Notes under the pieces: model-generated
Seen by the model: the letters and a program-made list of their open reading frames with translations, nothing else
Database searches by the model: none
What the model was told of the DNA's origin: nothing
Translations under genes and position numbers: made by a program
Assembly: GCA_040797825.1 (NCBI GenBank)
Contig: JBFNEZ010000026.1
Coordinates: 1-30,154, forward strand
Direction of reading: 5' to 3'
Source of the DNA: Geosporobacter sp040797825
GTDB lineage: Bacteria; Bacillota; Clostridia; Peptostreptococcales; Thermotaleaceae
DNA: 30,154 nt
Shown: one piece after another, positions 1 through 7,828 of the stretch
How the letters are laid out: every line of letters begins with the position of its first letter
Numbering within the stretch: the first letter of the stretch is position 1

Positions 1-66
1 CAGAGGAAAATGCAAAATAATGAAGAATATACAATTAAGGATATCAATTTGAAAAGAGGTGTTTTC

Positions 67-2109
67 ATGCTGGAAGCTGTCAAGCAAAAGGTCAGCCCCC
101 ATGAGGTTATTTTCTCGCTGGATATTGGCACAAGAAATGTGGTTGGCATAGTAGGCAAGCAGGAAGAAGAACGATTTATTGTGATAGATGTAGAAGTAAT
201 TGCACATCCTAGCAGAGCAATGTATGATGGTCAAATCCACGATATTGACAAAGTTGCAGAAGTAACACAAAGGGTAAAAAATAATCTTGAAAATAGATTG
301 GGATTTACACTAAGCCAAGTAGCTATTGCCGCTGCTGGTAGAGCACTTAAAACACAGCAGGTACATATCCATAGAGAAGTAGATATTACAAAGGTTATCG
401 ATAAGCGGTTGATAGACAGTTTAGAGATAGAAGGGATACAAAAAGCACAACAAGCCCTAGAAGAGGAAGAAAATCTCAAGGATATAAAATACTATTGTGT
501 TGGGTATACGGTGATAACTTATTATCTAAACGATGGGATGATTACTACATTAAAGGGGCATCGAGGACACAAGATTGGGGCAGATATATTGGCTACATTT
601 CTCCCCCATGTGGTAGTGGATAGTCTTTATGCGGTTATGGAAAAGGTAGGTTTAGATGTAATTAACCTTACTCTTGAGCCTATTGCAGCTATACATGTAG
701 CTATTCCCCATAAGCTGCGTCTGCTTAATTTGGGATTGATAGACATTGGAGGAGGCACATCAGATATCGCTATTACTAAGGATGGCACAGTGGTAGCCTA
801 TGCAATGGCTTCTGTAGCAGGAGATGAGATTACAGAAGCTATTGCAAAAGCATATTTGCTGGATTTTGACACTGCAGAAAAATTAAAACTGGCGTTAAAT
901 AAACAGGAACAGCATAGTTTCTGCGATGTAGTTGGCATTCCTTATAGTTTATCAACAGCAGAAATACTTGAGTGTATATCAGATGTTATCGAAGGGTTAG
1001 CTGGTGAGATCGCTCAAAAGCTTATTGAATACAATGGGAAAGCACCCAGCGCTGTATTTTGTATTGGAGGAGGGAGTCAAATACCTACTTTCACGCAACA
1101 TTTGGCTTCCAAGCTGCAGCTTCCTAAGGAAAGGGTAGTTATTAGAGGAACAGAAATCATTGAAAATATAATCTTTGAATCTACAAAAATAGAAGGGCCT
1201 GAGTACATTACACCTATAGGGATTGGTCTGATAGCTTTAAAAGATCGTGAGCAGGATTTTATTCATGTCCATGTAAATAACACGGCTATTAAGCTGCTCA
1301 ATACAAAACAGATGTATGTTTCCGATGCCCTCATACAAATTGGCTACAGTGCACGAAAACTTATTGGGAGAAGAGGAAAAGGTTTAAATTTTAAAATTAA
1401 TGGTGCAACTAAAAATGTATCAGGAGAAGCAGGGGAAGCAGCTAAGGTTTTTGTAAATGGTGTACCAGCCAGTTTGGATACAAAAATAAAGAACAGAGAT
1501 AATATTCAGATAGAACCAGCAATGGATGGAGAAGATGCAAAGCTTTCTTTAAGCGAATTACTCAACAATGTTAAAAAAGTACATTTTAACGGACTGGATT
1601 TCAAATTAATCAACGAACCTTTAATTAATGGAAGGCCTGCTGAATTGGGCTATTTAATACAAGATGGAGATGAACTTACCTATCAGGAGATCCAAGAAGT
1701 AGGAGAATTACTGCTGCGATTTCAAAAAAGTCCAGAACATGTCCAGATATTTGTAAATGAAAAAAAAGTTGATAAGAACTATCTGCTTCAAGATAATGAT
1801 TGTATTGCTATTCTTGAAGAAAGAGGGGATATAGAGGCAAATGTGCTTTCAAAACAAACTCGTTCTGATGGTATAAGTGATGAGAATACTCCCTTAGATA
1901 GAAAGGGTATTTCAATATATGTAAATGAAATACCTGTTTATTTAGAAGACGAAAGAAAAACACCCTACATTTTTGTAGATATATTTAACTATATTGATTT
2001 TGATAGAAGCAAGGTTCAGGGGAATTTAGTACTGCGATTAAATGGTATGCGTGCCAACTATACCGATACTTTGAAAGAAGGAGATCAGATAGAGATATTT
2101 TGGGAATGA
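67..2109 (+). CDS. FtsA-like actin-fold protein with long C-terminal extension
   Basis: This 680-residue protein belongs to the FtsA/PilM actin-like ATPase group. Its nucleotide-binding signatures are visible: phosphate-1 motif FSLDIGTRNVVG near residues 16-27, phosphate-2 motif LIDIGGGTSD near 224-233, and adenosine motif CIGGGSQIP near 332-340. Ordinary FtsA is about 400-430 residues; here roughly 280 more follow, with repeated short 'NG...GD.I.I' modules (see findings). I prefer the ATG at 67 because AAGAGGTG (53-60) lies just upstream; an in-frame ATG at 10 would add 19 residues without a good ribosome site. By family it should bind ATP and act at the inner face of the membrane, in division or envelope assembly. 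No ftsZ or other division gene is nearby and I see no typical FtsA C-terminal amphipathic membrane helix, so an actual FtsA role is uncertain. Confidence 0.85.
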   Translation: MLEAVKQKVSPHEVIFSLDIGTRNVVGIVGKQEEERFIVIDVEVIAHPSRAMYDGQIHDIDKVAEVTQRVKNNLENRLGFTLSQVAIAAAGRALKTQQVHIHREVDITKVIDKRLIDSLEIEGIQKAQQALEEEENLKDIKYYCVGYTVITYYLNDGMITTLKGHRGHKIGADILATFLPHVVVDSLYAVMEKVGLDVINLTLEPIAAIHVAIPHKLRLLNLGLIDIGGGTSDIAITKDGTVVAYAMASVAGDEITEAIAKAYLLDFDTAEKLKLALNKQEQHSFCDVVGIPYSLSTAEILECISDVIEGLAGEIAQKLIEYNGKAPSAVFCIGGGSQIPTFTQHLASKLQLPKERVVIRGTEIIENIIFESTKIEGPEYITPIGIGLIALKDREQDFIHVHVNNTAIKLLNTKQMYVSDALIQIGYSARKLIGRRGKGLNFKINGATKNVSGEAGEAAKVFVNGVPASLDTKIKNRDNIQIEPAMDGEDAKLSLSELLNNVKKVHFNGLDFKLINEPLINGRPAELGYLIQDGDELTYQEIQEVGELLLRFQKSPEHVQIFVNEKKVDKNYLLQDNDCIAILEERGDIEANVLSKQTRSDGISDENTPLDRKGISIYVNEIPVYLEDERKTPYIFVDIFNYIDFDRSKVQGNLVLRLNGMRANYTDTLKEGDQIEIFWE

Positions 2110-2133
2110 GACTACTCATATAGTAAAAAAAGA

Positions 2134-2153
2134 GGAGGGAGAAATCTCCCTCC
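2134..2153. repeat. Inverted repeat, possible terminator hairpin
   Basis: GGAGGGAG (2134-2141) and CTCCCTCC (2146-2153) form a perfect GC-rich stem with an AAAT loop, 25 bases after the stop of the FtsA-like gene. The plus strand has no T run after it; a seven-base A run (2125-2131) precedes it, so the canonical hairpin-plus-U-run layout exists only for minus-strand transcription. It could still slow or protect the 3' end of the upstream message. Confidence 0.55.
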
Positions 2154-2380
2154 ATCATGAAAGGGGGAAAATTTACCTGTGGACCTATGTCCACTTCATA
2201 TTATGCATGTACTCGGAAAAAGTGACAGATTGCTCAAAAAGTGTCATTATGAATTTCTATTGTTTCATGTTCAAGGCCATTAAAATGATGTATAGTAGTA
2301 ATATGGACTCGTTGTAGATAATAATATAAAACAAATGGAGCCGATTCGAAGAAGCAGGTTTTAGAAGGGGGGACAAAACA
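2154..2380. other. Intergenic region with two small inverted repeats
   Basis: No gene is supported here. A 6-bp palindrome GTGGAC-ctat-GTCCAC lies at 2179-2194 and a looser one (AGTGACA at 2221-2227 with TGTCATT at 2242-2248) follows; the two arms of the second also sit in a short direct repeat AAAAAGTG. These could be operator sites for the vanW-like gene, but no -35/-10 pair with good spacing was convincing. A strong ribosome site (AGAAGGGGGG, from about 2363) precedes the ATG at 2381. Confidence 0.35.
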
Positions 2381-3817
2381 ATGGATGCAAAAACTACTAA
2401 AAAGATGAAGAATAAAAACGTATTGGCCGGTGTCCTGATTGTACTATTAAGCTTTCTAACTTCCACTACAGGAATAGCTTTTTTCCTCATTCATCGGGAT
2501 ACGATCTATAACGGTGTAACCATAGAAAATATAGATATGGGTGGATTGTCGATTGCAGAGGCGAGGCAAAGAATTCAAACTCATTTTGATGAAAATGTTA
2601 GTACCAAGACGATTCAGTTGAAATATGGAGATAAGGTGTGGGCTCTTCCTGCCCAGGAGATAGGATATGCTTTAAATTATATAAAAGCAGCAAATGAAGC
2701 CTATAATGTAGGTAGAGAAGGGAATTACTTCGAGCGATTTAATAAAATTATTTCGTTATACAAACAGCCAGAAAACATTCTTCTCATCCCCAGTTATGAG
2801 CATGTCAAGGTAGAAAAAACATTGATCGACATAAAAAAAAGTGTAGATAAGCCGGCCACCAATGCAAAAATTATACGGCAAGGTGGTAAATTTTATATTA
2901 CTCCAGAGATAACAGGGCAGATGATGGATCAAGAGAAAACAAATCAATTGATCGCAGAAGCAATTAGCAACCATAAGTATGATAGGGAAATAGTTATTCA
3001 ATTGCCCATAGAAATACAATCTCCTAAAATTACATCAGAAAGTTTAGGCTACATTAATGACTTATTAGGGACTTATACAACTCAATTTAATGGATCTAAT
3101 AAAAATAGAAGTCAAAATATTACGCTTGCATCTCAGTCAATTAATGGGACTGTACTGATGCCCAGTGATGTCTTTTCTTTTAATGATATTGTTGGACCAA
3201 GAAGCCGACAAAGAGGCTATCTAGATGCACCGGTGATTTTTAAGGGAGAACTGGTAGAAGGTTTAGGGGGAGGGGTATGTCAAGTTTCCAGCACTATTTA
3301 TAATACGGCTTTGTTAAGCAATCTTAAGATTGTTGAACGTGTCAATCATTCTATTCCCTCCACCTACGTGCCTAGAGGATTAGATGCTACAGTTTCTTAT
3401 GGCGTTTTAGATTTTAAATTTCAAAATACTTCCTCCCAACCTATATATATCGAATCAACAGTGCATAATAACCAATTATCTATAAAGATTTATGGGATGA
3501 AAACAGACAATAGAGTAGTTAAAATCATCACACAAGAAGATGAGGTTGTTAAAAGAACGATAGAGACAAAATACGATAGCAATTTATTACAGGGAATGCA
3601 AAGAGTTGAGCAAGAAGGCAGAGATGGTTATAGGGTATCTACTTATAAAATCATTTATGAGAATGGAGCGGAAGTTGAAAGAAGTACTCTTACCAAAGAC
3701 TACTACAGACCTCAAAAACAGGTTGTCGTTAAGGGAACCAAAAAGCCCCAAGCGGTGGATTATTCAAAACAGAAAAATGTTCCTCAGGCATCCGACGAAA
3801 CTGAAACTACACAATGA
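2381..3817 (+). CDS. VanW-family membrane-anchored envelope protein
   Basis: This 478-residue protein has one N-terminal membrane segment (about residues 13-37) after a lysine-rich start, which places the rest outside the cell. A PG_binding_4-like region follows (about 45-210), then the VanW domain (about 240-370) with its hallmark GLGGGVCQVSSTIYN (294-308) and VNHSIPSTYVPRG (321-333), and then a G5-like segment (about 375-452). This architecture is common in Firmicutes (YoaR-type) and is thought to bind cell wall; the biochemical function of VanW domains is not established. It is not evidence of vancomycin resistance, since no vanH/A/X genes are present. The start is well supported by a strong ribosome site. 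The charged tail rich in Lys, Gln and Thr looks disordered. Confidence 0.88.
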   Translation: MDAKTTKKMKNKNVLAGVLIVLLSFLTSTTGIAFFLIHRDTIYNGVTIENIDMGGLSIAEARQRIQTHFDENVSTKTIQLKYGDKVWALPAQEIGYALNYIKAANEAYNVGREGNYFERFNKIISLYKQPENILLIPSYEHVKVEKTLIDIKKSVDKPATNAKIIRQGGKFYITPEITGQMMDQEKTNQLIAEAISNHKYDREIVIQLPIEIQSPKITSESLGYINDLLGTYTTQFNGSNKNRSQNITLASQSINGTVLMPSDVFSFNDIVGPRSRQRGYLDAPVIFKGELVEGLGGGVCQVSSTIYNTALLSNLKIVERVNHSIPSTYVPRGLDATVSYGVLDFKFQNTSSQPIYIESTVHNNQLSIKIYGMKTDNRVVKIITQEDEVVKRTIETKYDSNLLQGMQRVEQEGRDGYRVSTYKIIYENGAEVERSTLTKDYYRPQKQVVVKGTKKPQAVDYSKQKNVPQASDETETTQ

Positions 3818-3893
3818 TACAGGTAACGAGCTAATTTAAATTCTTTTTTGAAGGCTACATGGCAAATACTGAAATGTCGCATGAGGTGAGATC

Positions 3894-4589
3894 ATGAAAC
3901 TAGATTTATATGATAAAGAAATTAAATGTCCTGTGTGTAAAAACATCTTTCACTCCAAAAAGGTCAAAAGCTCTGCTTGTAGAATTGAAAAGCGTGATCC
4001 TGATTTTTGTGTATATTATCATAGCGAAAACCCTAATTTTTATGGTGTTTATGTATGTCCAATGTGCGGGTATGCTGCTATGGAAAATGTTTTTGAAGAA
4101 ATCAATGGGCAAGGCAAAAAAATAATCGAAGAGACAGTGATGAGACGATGGGTACAGCGAAGCTTTGGAGAACAACGCACTGTATATGATGCCATAGAAA
4201 CCCATAAGCTGGCCCTTCTCTGCGGACAAATCCTTAATCAGAAAAAAGGGGTATTGGGGAGCATTTGTCTCCGTTTAACATGGTTTCATCGATTTATAAA
4301 CAGTGAACGAGAATTTGAGTTTATGAAACATGCAGTGGCTTGTTTTGAAGATGCATTTTTTAACGAGCCTCTTCCGGTAGGAAATCTAGATGAAGTTACT
4401 ATGCTCTATCTTATTGGAGAGTTGAAACGAAGGCTAGGAGAATATGAAGAGGCGATTGAGTGGTTTAATAAGGCAATCAACAATCGAAATATTAAATTAA
4501 AAAAGAAACTAGATGAACAAACACGAGAGCAATGGCGTCTTGCCAAGGAAGAATATTCAAAAATAAAAGAATCGATACAGGTGGGTTGA
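3894..4589 (+). CDS. DUF2225-family zinc-ribbon protein
   Basis: The product has 231 residues and matches the DUF2225 family of Firmicutes, whose function is unknown. Two CxxC pairs, CPVC at residues 12-15 and CPMC at 55-58, probably bind one zinc ion; a further Cys lies at 29 and another at 39. The C-terminal half is helical and contains a tetratricopeptide-like stretch, LKRRLGEYEEAIEWFNKAI. No signal peptide or membrane segment is seen, so a cytoplasmic protein is likely. The ATG at 3894 is preceded by GAGGTGAG. The stop is followed after one base by the start of the DNA repair gene, so the two are probably co-transcribed. The neighbourhood does not reveal its role. Confidence 0.82.
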   Translation: MKLDLYDKEIKCPVCKNIFHSKKVKSSACRIEKRDPDFCVYYHSENPNFYGVYVCPMCGYAAMENVFEEINGQGKKIIEETVMRRWVQRSFGEQRTVYDAIETHKLALLCGQILNQKKGVLGSICLRLTWFHRFINSEREFEFMKHAVACFEDAFFNEPLPVGNLDEVTMLYLIGELKRRLGEYEEAIEWFNKAINNRNIKLKKKLDEQTREQWRLAKEEYSKIKESIQVG

Positions 4590-4590
4590 G

Positions 4591-5118
4591 ATGATGAAAG
4601 CTTACTATGCAAAGGCTAATATAGCTTTAGGAGAACTTTATGTGGTTTCAACAGAACGTGGACTATGTAAAATAAAGCTGCAAAAAGAAGATTTAGGGGA
4701 TTTTTTTCAATGGCTGAATAAAAATTTTTCATCCGTTGAAGAAAGCTTTGAGAAAAATGAACATATAATAAATCAACTACAGGCTTATGGAAATAATGAA
4801 TTGAAGACTTTTCAAATGGATTTGCACTTAATCGGAACCTCTTTTCAGAAAAGAGTGTGGGAAGCATTAAGGACGATACCCTATGGAAGTGTATGCAGCT
4901 ACAAAACCATAGCAGAAAAGGTTGGGTGTTCAAAGGGGTTTCGCGCAGTAGGAATGGCAAACAATAAAAACAATATTCCTATAGTCATTCCCTGCCATCG
5001 TGTAATCGGTTCAAAGGGGCAATTGGTTGGATATGGCGGAGGATTAGAAATGAAAAAAAGACTGTTGCAATTGGAAGGAGTTTCTATCAACGAAGGAAAA
5101 GCTGTTACAACTATGTAA
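4591..5118 (+). CDS. ogt: Methylated-DNA--protein-cysteine methyltransferase
   Basis: This 175-residue suicide repair enzyme transfers the methyl group of O6-methylguanine (and more weakly O4-methylthymine) to its own cysteine. The active-site motif PCHRVIG lies at 134-140 with the acceptor Cys135. The upstream helix-turn-helix region reads IPYGSVCSYKTIAEKVG and carries the RAVGMANNKN arginine-finger segment. Length and layout fit the Ogt/AGT family; there is no Ada regulatory domain. The start may be either of two adjacent ATG codons (4591 or 4594). It follows the DUF2225 gene by one base and its stop codon is embedded in a terminator hairpin, so it ends that transcription unit. Confidence 0.95.
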   Translation: MMKAYYAKANIALGELYVVSTERGLCKIKLQKEDLGDFFQWLNKNFSSVEESFEKNEHIINQLQAYGNNELKTFQMDLHLIGTSFQKRVWEALRTIPYGSVCSYKTIAEKVGCSKGFRAVGMANNKNNIPIVIPCHRVIGSKGQLVGYGGGLEMKKRLLQLEGVSINEGKAVTTM

Positions 5119-5140
5119 CAGCTTTATTTATATTTTTCTT
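5098..5140 (+). terminator. Intrinsic terminator overlapping the ogt stop codon
   Basis: AAAGCTGTTAC (5098-5108) and GTAACAGCTTT (5115-5125) form a perfect 11-bp stem with loop AACTAT, followed by a T-rich stretch (5126-5140). The stop codon of ogt (5116-5118) lies in the right arm. It separates ogt from the hydrolase gene. Confidence 0.85.
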
Positions 5141-5157
5141 GAAGGAGGGAATCAGTG

Positions 5158-6510
5158 ATGTATTCTATGCTAGTGACCCTAGGAGTTTTGCAAGCACTCA
5201 GGATAAAAAGACGTAGTCTTGATAAAAAACCCATTGTTTTTGTACCAGGCTTATTTGGTTCTATGAGCAATGAGATTATGCCGGGCACAGGATCCTGGAA
5301 GTTTGGCATGGCTGGGGCTATTTATGAACCATTTATTAAGACCCTAGAATCATTAGGATATATCAGGCAAAAAAATTTGTTTGTTGCTTATTATGATTGG
5401 CGTAAAGATTGCAACACCGCAGCAGAACGCTATCTAAAAAAAACCATAGTCCAAGCAAAAAAAACAACAGGCAGTAAACAGGTAGATGTAATCTGCCATA
5501 GTATGGGTGGTCTTGTTGCTCGAGCCTATGCGCAGAGTGAAGAATATGAAAAGGATATTGATAACTTAATTATGATTGCAACCCCAAATGCAGGAGCAGT
5601 AAATGCCTATTATTTTTGGGCAGGGGGTGAACCTCCCTATTCGGGAGACTTAAAATCAAATCTTTTAAGAACACTTATGGAAGGATACTTGTGGATGTTA
5701 AAGAAATACTATGGTATGGAAAACGATATAGAAACGATTCATAAGCATATATTAGGAGCAAGGGATTTATTGCCGGGAGAAAAATATGGCCACTATTTAT
5801 ACCAACTTGGGTCAGGAAACAGAATGAAATTTATACCCTATAGCAGCCTAAGGAATCAAAACCATTTCATTGACAAATTGAATCAGAGGAAGGAATTATT
5901 GTCTCAAAGAGGTATTCAAACAACTTTAATAGGGGCAAAAGGCATTGAAACCAACCAGTACTTACAGGTTGATAAAAATATCCAGGATGATACTGGCAGA
6001 TGGGGTGATGGGAAGGTTATAGATGCATATTCATCTGGTGAAGGTGATGGAACCGTTATGTTAAAAAGTGCATTAGCCATTCATGGGGATACCTATATAT
6101 TTGAAGAAAATCATACAGATATCTTAAAAAAATGTGAGTATGTCATAAAAAGAAAACTAGGAATTGTAGAAACAACAAAAACAGTAGAACAGGAACAATT
6201 ACATAAGGGTCATATAAGCATACTCATTGAAGGAAATGGAGAAGTTGCTGTTAAGCATGCTGTGGATAGGGCTGTATATACTATATATTCTGAAAAAGAA
6301 AAAAGGGTTGGGGTATACCAGCAAAGCTTTGGACCCAGATTACAATGGATTCTAATTGCAAACCCTGTAGACACATCTCATCATTTAGACTTTCATGCCA
6401 AAACAAATGACATACTCAATATGCATATACATCAGAGCAGTGGGCAATCATATAAAATTGAGGGAAAGGAAGTAATTGAAGGTAAAAACTACCGTATCCC
6501 TATTCAATAA
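5158..6510 (+). CDS. LCAT-like alpha/beta hydrolase (putative lipase/acyltransferase)
   Basis: The product has about 450 residues. An alpha/beta-hydrolase core resembling the lecithin:cholesterol acyltransferase family is seen: oxyanion-region FVPGLFGS (28-35), YYDWRKD (78-84), nucleophile elbow CHSMGG with Ser115 (113-118), a probable catalytic Asp297 in GEGDGTV and His319 in EENHTD. By family it hydrolyses or transfers acyl chains of lipids; the substrate is unknown. Residues 1-20 are mildly hydrophobic but then basic, so export is uncertain. Residues from about 345 to the end form an extra domain I do not recognise. GGAGG at 5144-5148 supports either GTG 5155 or ATG 5158; the ATG is preferred. 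It lies between two terminators and seems monocistronic. Confidence 0.82.
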   Translation: MYSMLVTLGVLQALRIKRRSLDKKPIVFVPGLFGSMSNEIMPGTGSWKFGMAGAIYEPFIKTLESLGYIRQKNLFVAYYDWRKDCNTAAERYLKKTIVQAKKTTGSKQVDVICHSMGGLVARAYAQSEEYEKDIDNLIMIATPNAGAVNAYYFWAGGEPPYSGDLKSNLLRTLMEGYLWMLKKYYGMENDIETIHKHILGARDLLPGEKYGHYLYQLGSGNRMKFIPYSSLRNQNHFIDKLNQRKELLSQRGIQTTLIGAKGIETNQYLQVDKNIQDDTGRWGDGKVIDAYSSGEGDGTVMLKSALAIHGDTYIFEENHTDILKKCEYVIKRKLGIVETTKTVEQEQLHKGHISILIEGNGEVAVKHAVDRAVYTIYSEKEKRVGVYQQSFGPRLQWILIANPVDTSHHLDFHAKTNDILNMHIHQSSGQSYKIEGKEVIEGKNYRIPIQ

Positions 6511-6582
6511 AAAAGAAATATTTACTGGAGTTTTGATAGAAATCTTCATCTAGAGCCTGATATCTTTAAATGGAAAAGTAAA

Positions 6583-6611
6583 TTGCATAAGCCTTAAAAA
6601 TCTGATATAGT
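6583..6611 (+). promoter_or_regulatory. Candidate promoter for the cobU operon
   Basis: TTGCAT (6583-6588), a 17-base spacer and TATAGT (6606-6611) with an upstream TG (extended -10, TGATATAGT). The -35 is weak, but spacing and -10 are good. A transcript would start near 6618, upstream of the hairpin at 6633-6653, so this hairpin would sit in the cobU leader. Confidence 0.45.
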
Positions 6612-6632
6612 TTACTTAAAAGAAGAAATAAA

Positions 6633-6662
6633 GTCCCTCATTGATGTAGGGACATATTTTTT
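6633..6662 (+). terminator. Terminator-like hairpin upstream of cobU
   Basis: GTCCCT (6633-6638) pairs with AGGGAC (6648-6653) across a nine-base loop, followed by ATATTTTTT with six Ts (6657-6662). It may end the hydrolase transcript, or act as an attenuator in the cobU leader if the promoter at 6583-6611 is used. No cobalamin riboswitch motif is seen between 6511 and 6705. Confidence 0.65.
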
Positions 6663-6705
6663 GAATATTATAGCAGGGTTAAGTCATATAATTTGAGGTG
6701 ATTTT

Positions 6706-7269
6706 TTGGATAACAAGATTATATTGGTTACTGGAGGCGCTAGAAGTGGGAAAAGCTCCTATGCTGAAAGTCTAGCCAAGGATGCCCTTGGAAATACAGC
6801 TTATTTAGCAACTGCTATTGCCTTTGACCAAGGGATGAAGGACAGGATCAAAAAGCATAAAGAGAGTAGGCCAGGAGAGTGGACTACCTACGAAGCCTAT
6901 AGAGATATATATCAGTTAATACCAGAGATAGCAAAAAGTCATAGTACGCTGCTATTAGATTGTATGACGATTATGGTAACGAATCTTATGTTTGACCACG
7001 AACCGATGGATTGGGATACCGTTTCCCATGAAGAAATTGATAAAATAGAAGAAGGAATAAAAATACAAATAAAAAAATTGTTAGAGGCTTGTAGAGAGCA
7101 GGATCTTAAATTGATAGTAGTAACCAATGAGGTTGGGATGAGTATTGTACCAGAAAACAGGTTATCAAGAATTTTTAGAGATATGGCGGGACGGATGAAC
7201 CAAATTATTGCTCAAGAAGCTGATGAAGTATATCTTGTGGTCTGCGGTCTGCCTATAAAGATAAAATAG
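6706..7269 (+). CDS. cobU: Adenosylcobinamide kinase / adenosylcobinamide-phosphate guanylyltransferase
   Basis: CobU phosphorylates adenosylcobinamide and then attaches GMP to give adenosylcobinamide-GDP, the activated form used for nucleotide-loop assembly. The 187-residue length is typical. Walker A GGARSGKS lies at 10-17, and HKESRPGEWTTYE at 51-63 matches the family segment holding the guanylylated His (probably His51). The C-terminal NEVGMSIVPENRLSRIFRD is a family hallmark. The start is TTG at 6706: GAGGTG (6695-6700) sits five bases upstream and no ATG is near in frame. It leads the four-gene cobU-cobO-cobS-cobC block, and the weak start codon may lower its translation. Confidence 0.95.
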   Translation: MDNKIILVTGGARSGKSSYAESLAKDALGNTAYLATAIAFDQGMKDRIKKHKESRPGEWTTYEAYRDIYQLIPEIAKSHSTLLLDCMTIMVTNLMFDHEPMDWDTVSHEEIDKIEEGIKIQIKKLLEACREQDLKLIVVTNEVGMSIVPENRLSRIFRDMAGRMNQIIAQEADEVYLVVCGLPIKIK

Positions 7270-7285
7270 AAGGAGGGAATGGAAG

Positions 7286-7828
7286 ATGGACAAGAAGCTG
7301 AACAAAGGATTGGTTCAGGTTTACACAGGAGATGGGAAGGGAAAAACAACAGCGGCGTTGGGACAGGCTTTAAGGACTGTCGGATGTGGCTATAAAGTAT
7401 ATATGATTCAGTTCTTAAAGGGTGGTGATTCTGGAGAGTTACATAGTGTAGAGAAATTGGCACCAGATTTTGAGATTTTTAGATTTGATACAGTAAAAAA
7501 ATTTTTCTGGAAACTAGATGAAGTGGAAAAAAGAGAATTAAAAAAGAAAATTGAAGAGGCCTTTGAATTTGCAAAGAAGGCTGTAAAAGAAGAAGCTTGC
7601 AATATGTTAATATTGGATGAAATTATGGGGGTATTGTCTAATAAGATTCTTTCTGTAGAGGAAGTTTGTCAGTTGATTAAGGATAAGCCTGAACATATGG
7701 AGTTGATTTTAACTGGAAGAAATGTACCCCAAGAAATCGCAGATTTAGCTGATTATGTATCGGAAGTTAAAATGATAAAACATCCCTTTGAAAAAGGGAT
7801 TGGTGCTAGGGAAGGAATTGAACATTAA
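7286..7828 (+). CDS. cobO: Cob(I)yrinic acid a,c-diamide adenosyltransferase
   Basis: CobO (BtuR/CobA-type, not the methyltransferase CobA) transfers the 5'-deoxyadenosyl group of ATP to reduced Co(I) corrinoids, forming the carbon-cobalt bond. The 180-residue protein has the P-loop-like VYTGDGKGKTTAALG (12-26) and the downstream LILDEIMGVLSN and LTGRNVPQE segments that define the family. AGGAGG precedes the ATG. The stop overlaps the cobS start by one base (TAATG), suggesting coupled translation. A Co(II)-corrinoid reductase is also needed and is not encoded here. Confidence 0.95.
   Translation: MDKKLNKGLVQVYTGDGKGKTTAALGQALRTVGCGYKVYMIQFLKGGDSGELHSVEKLAPDFEIFRFDTVKKFFWKLDEVEKRELKKKIEEAFEFAKKAVKEEACNMLILDEIMGVLSNKILSVEEVCQLIKDKPEHMELILTGRNVPQEIADLADYVSEVKMIKHPFEKGIGAREGIEH

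Noticed and set aside
2381..3817. Vancomycin resistance gene
   Set aside because: The VanW domain is widespread in envelope proteins with G5 domains, and no vanR/S/H/A/X genes are present.
3606..3839. A 77-codon plus-strand frame at the end of the vanW-like gene
   Set aside because: It is an out-of-frame reading of the Lys-rich tail of a well-supported gene.
6511..6705. A second cobalamin riboswitch upstream of cobU
   Set aside because: No B12 box or AGCCCCCGCTACTGT-like core is found in these 195 bases on the plus strand.
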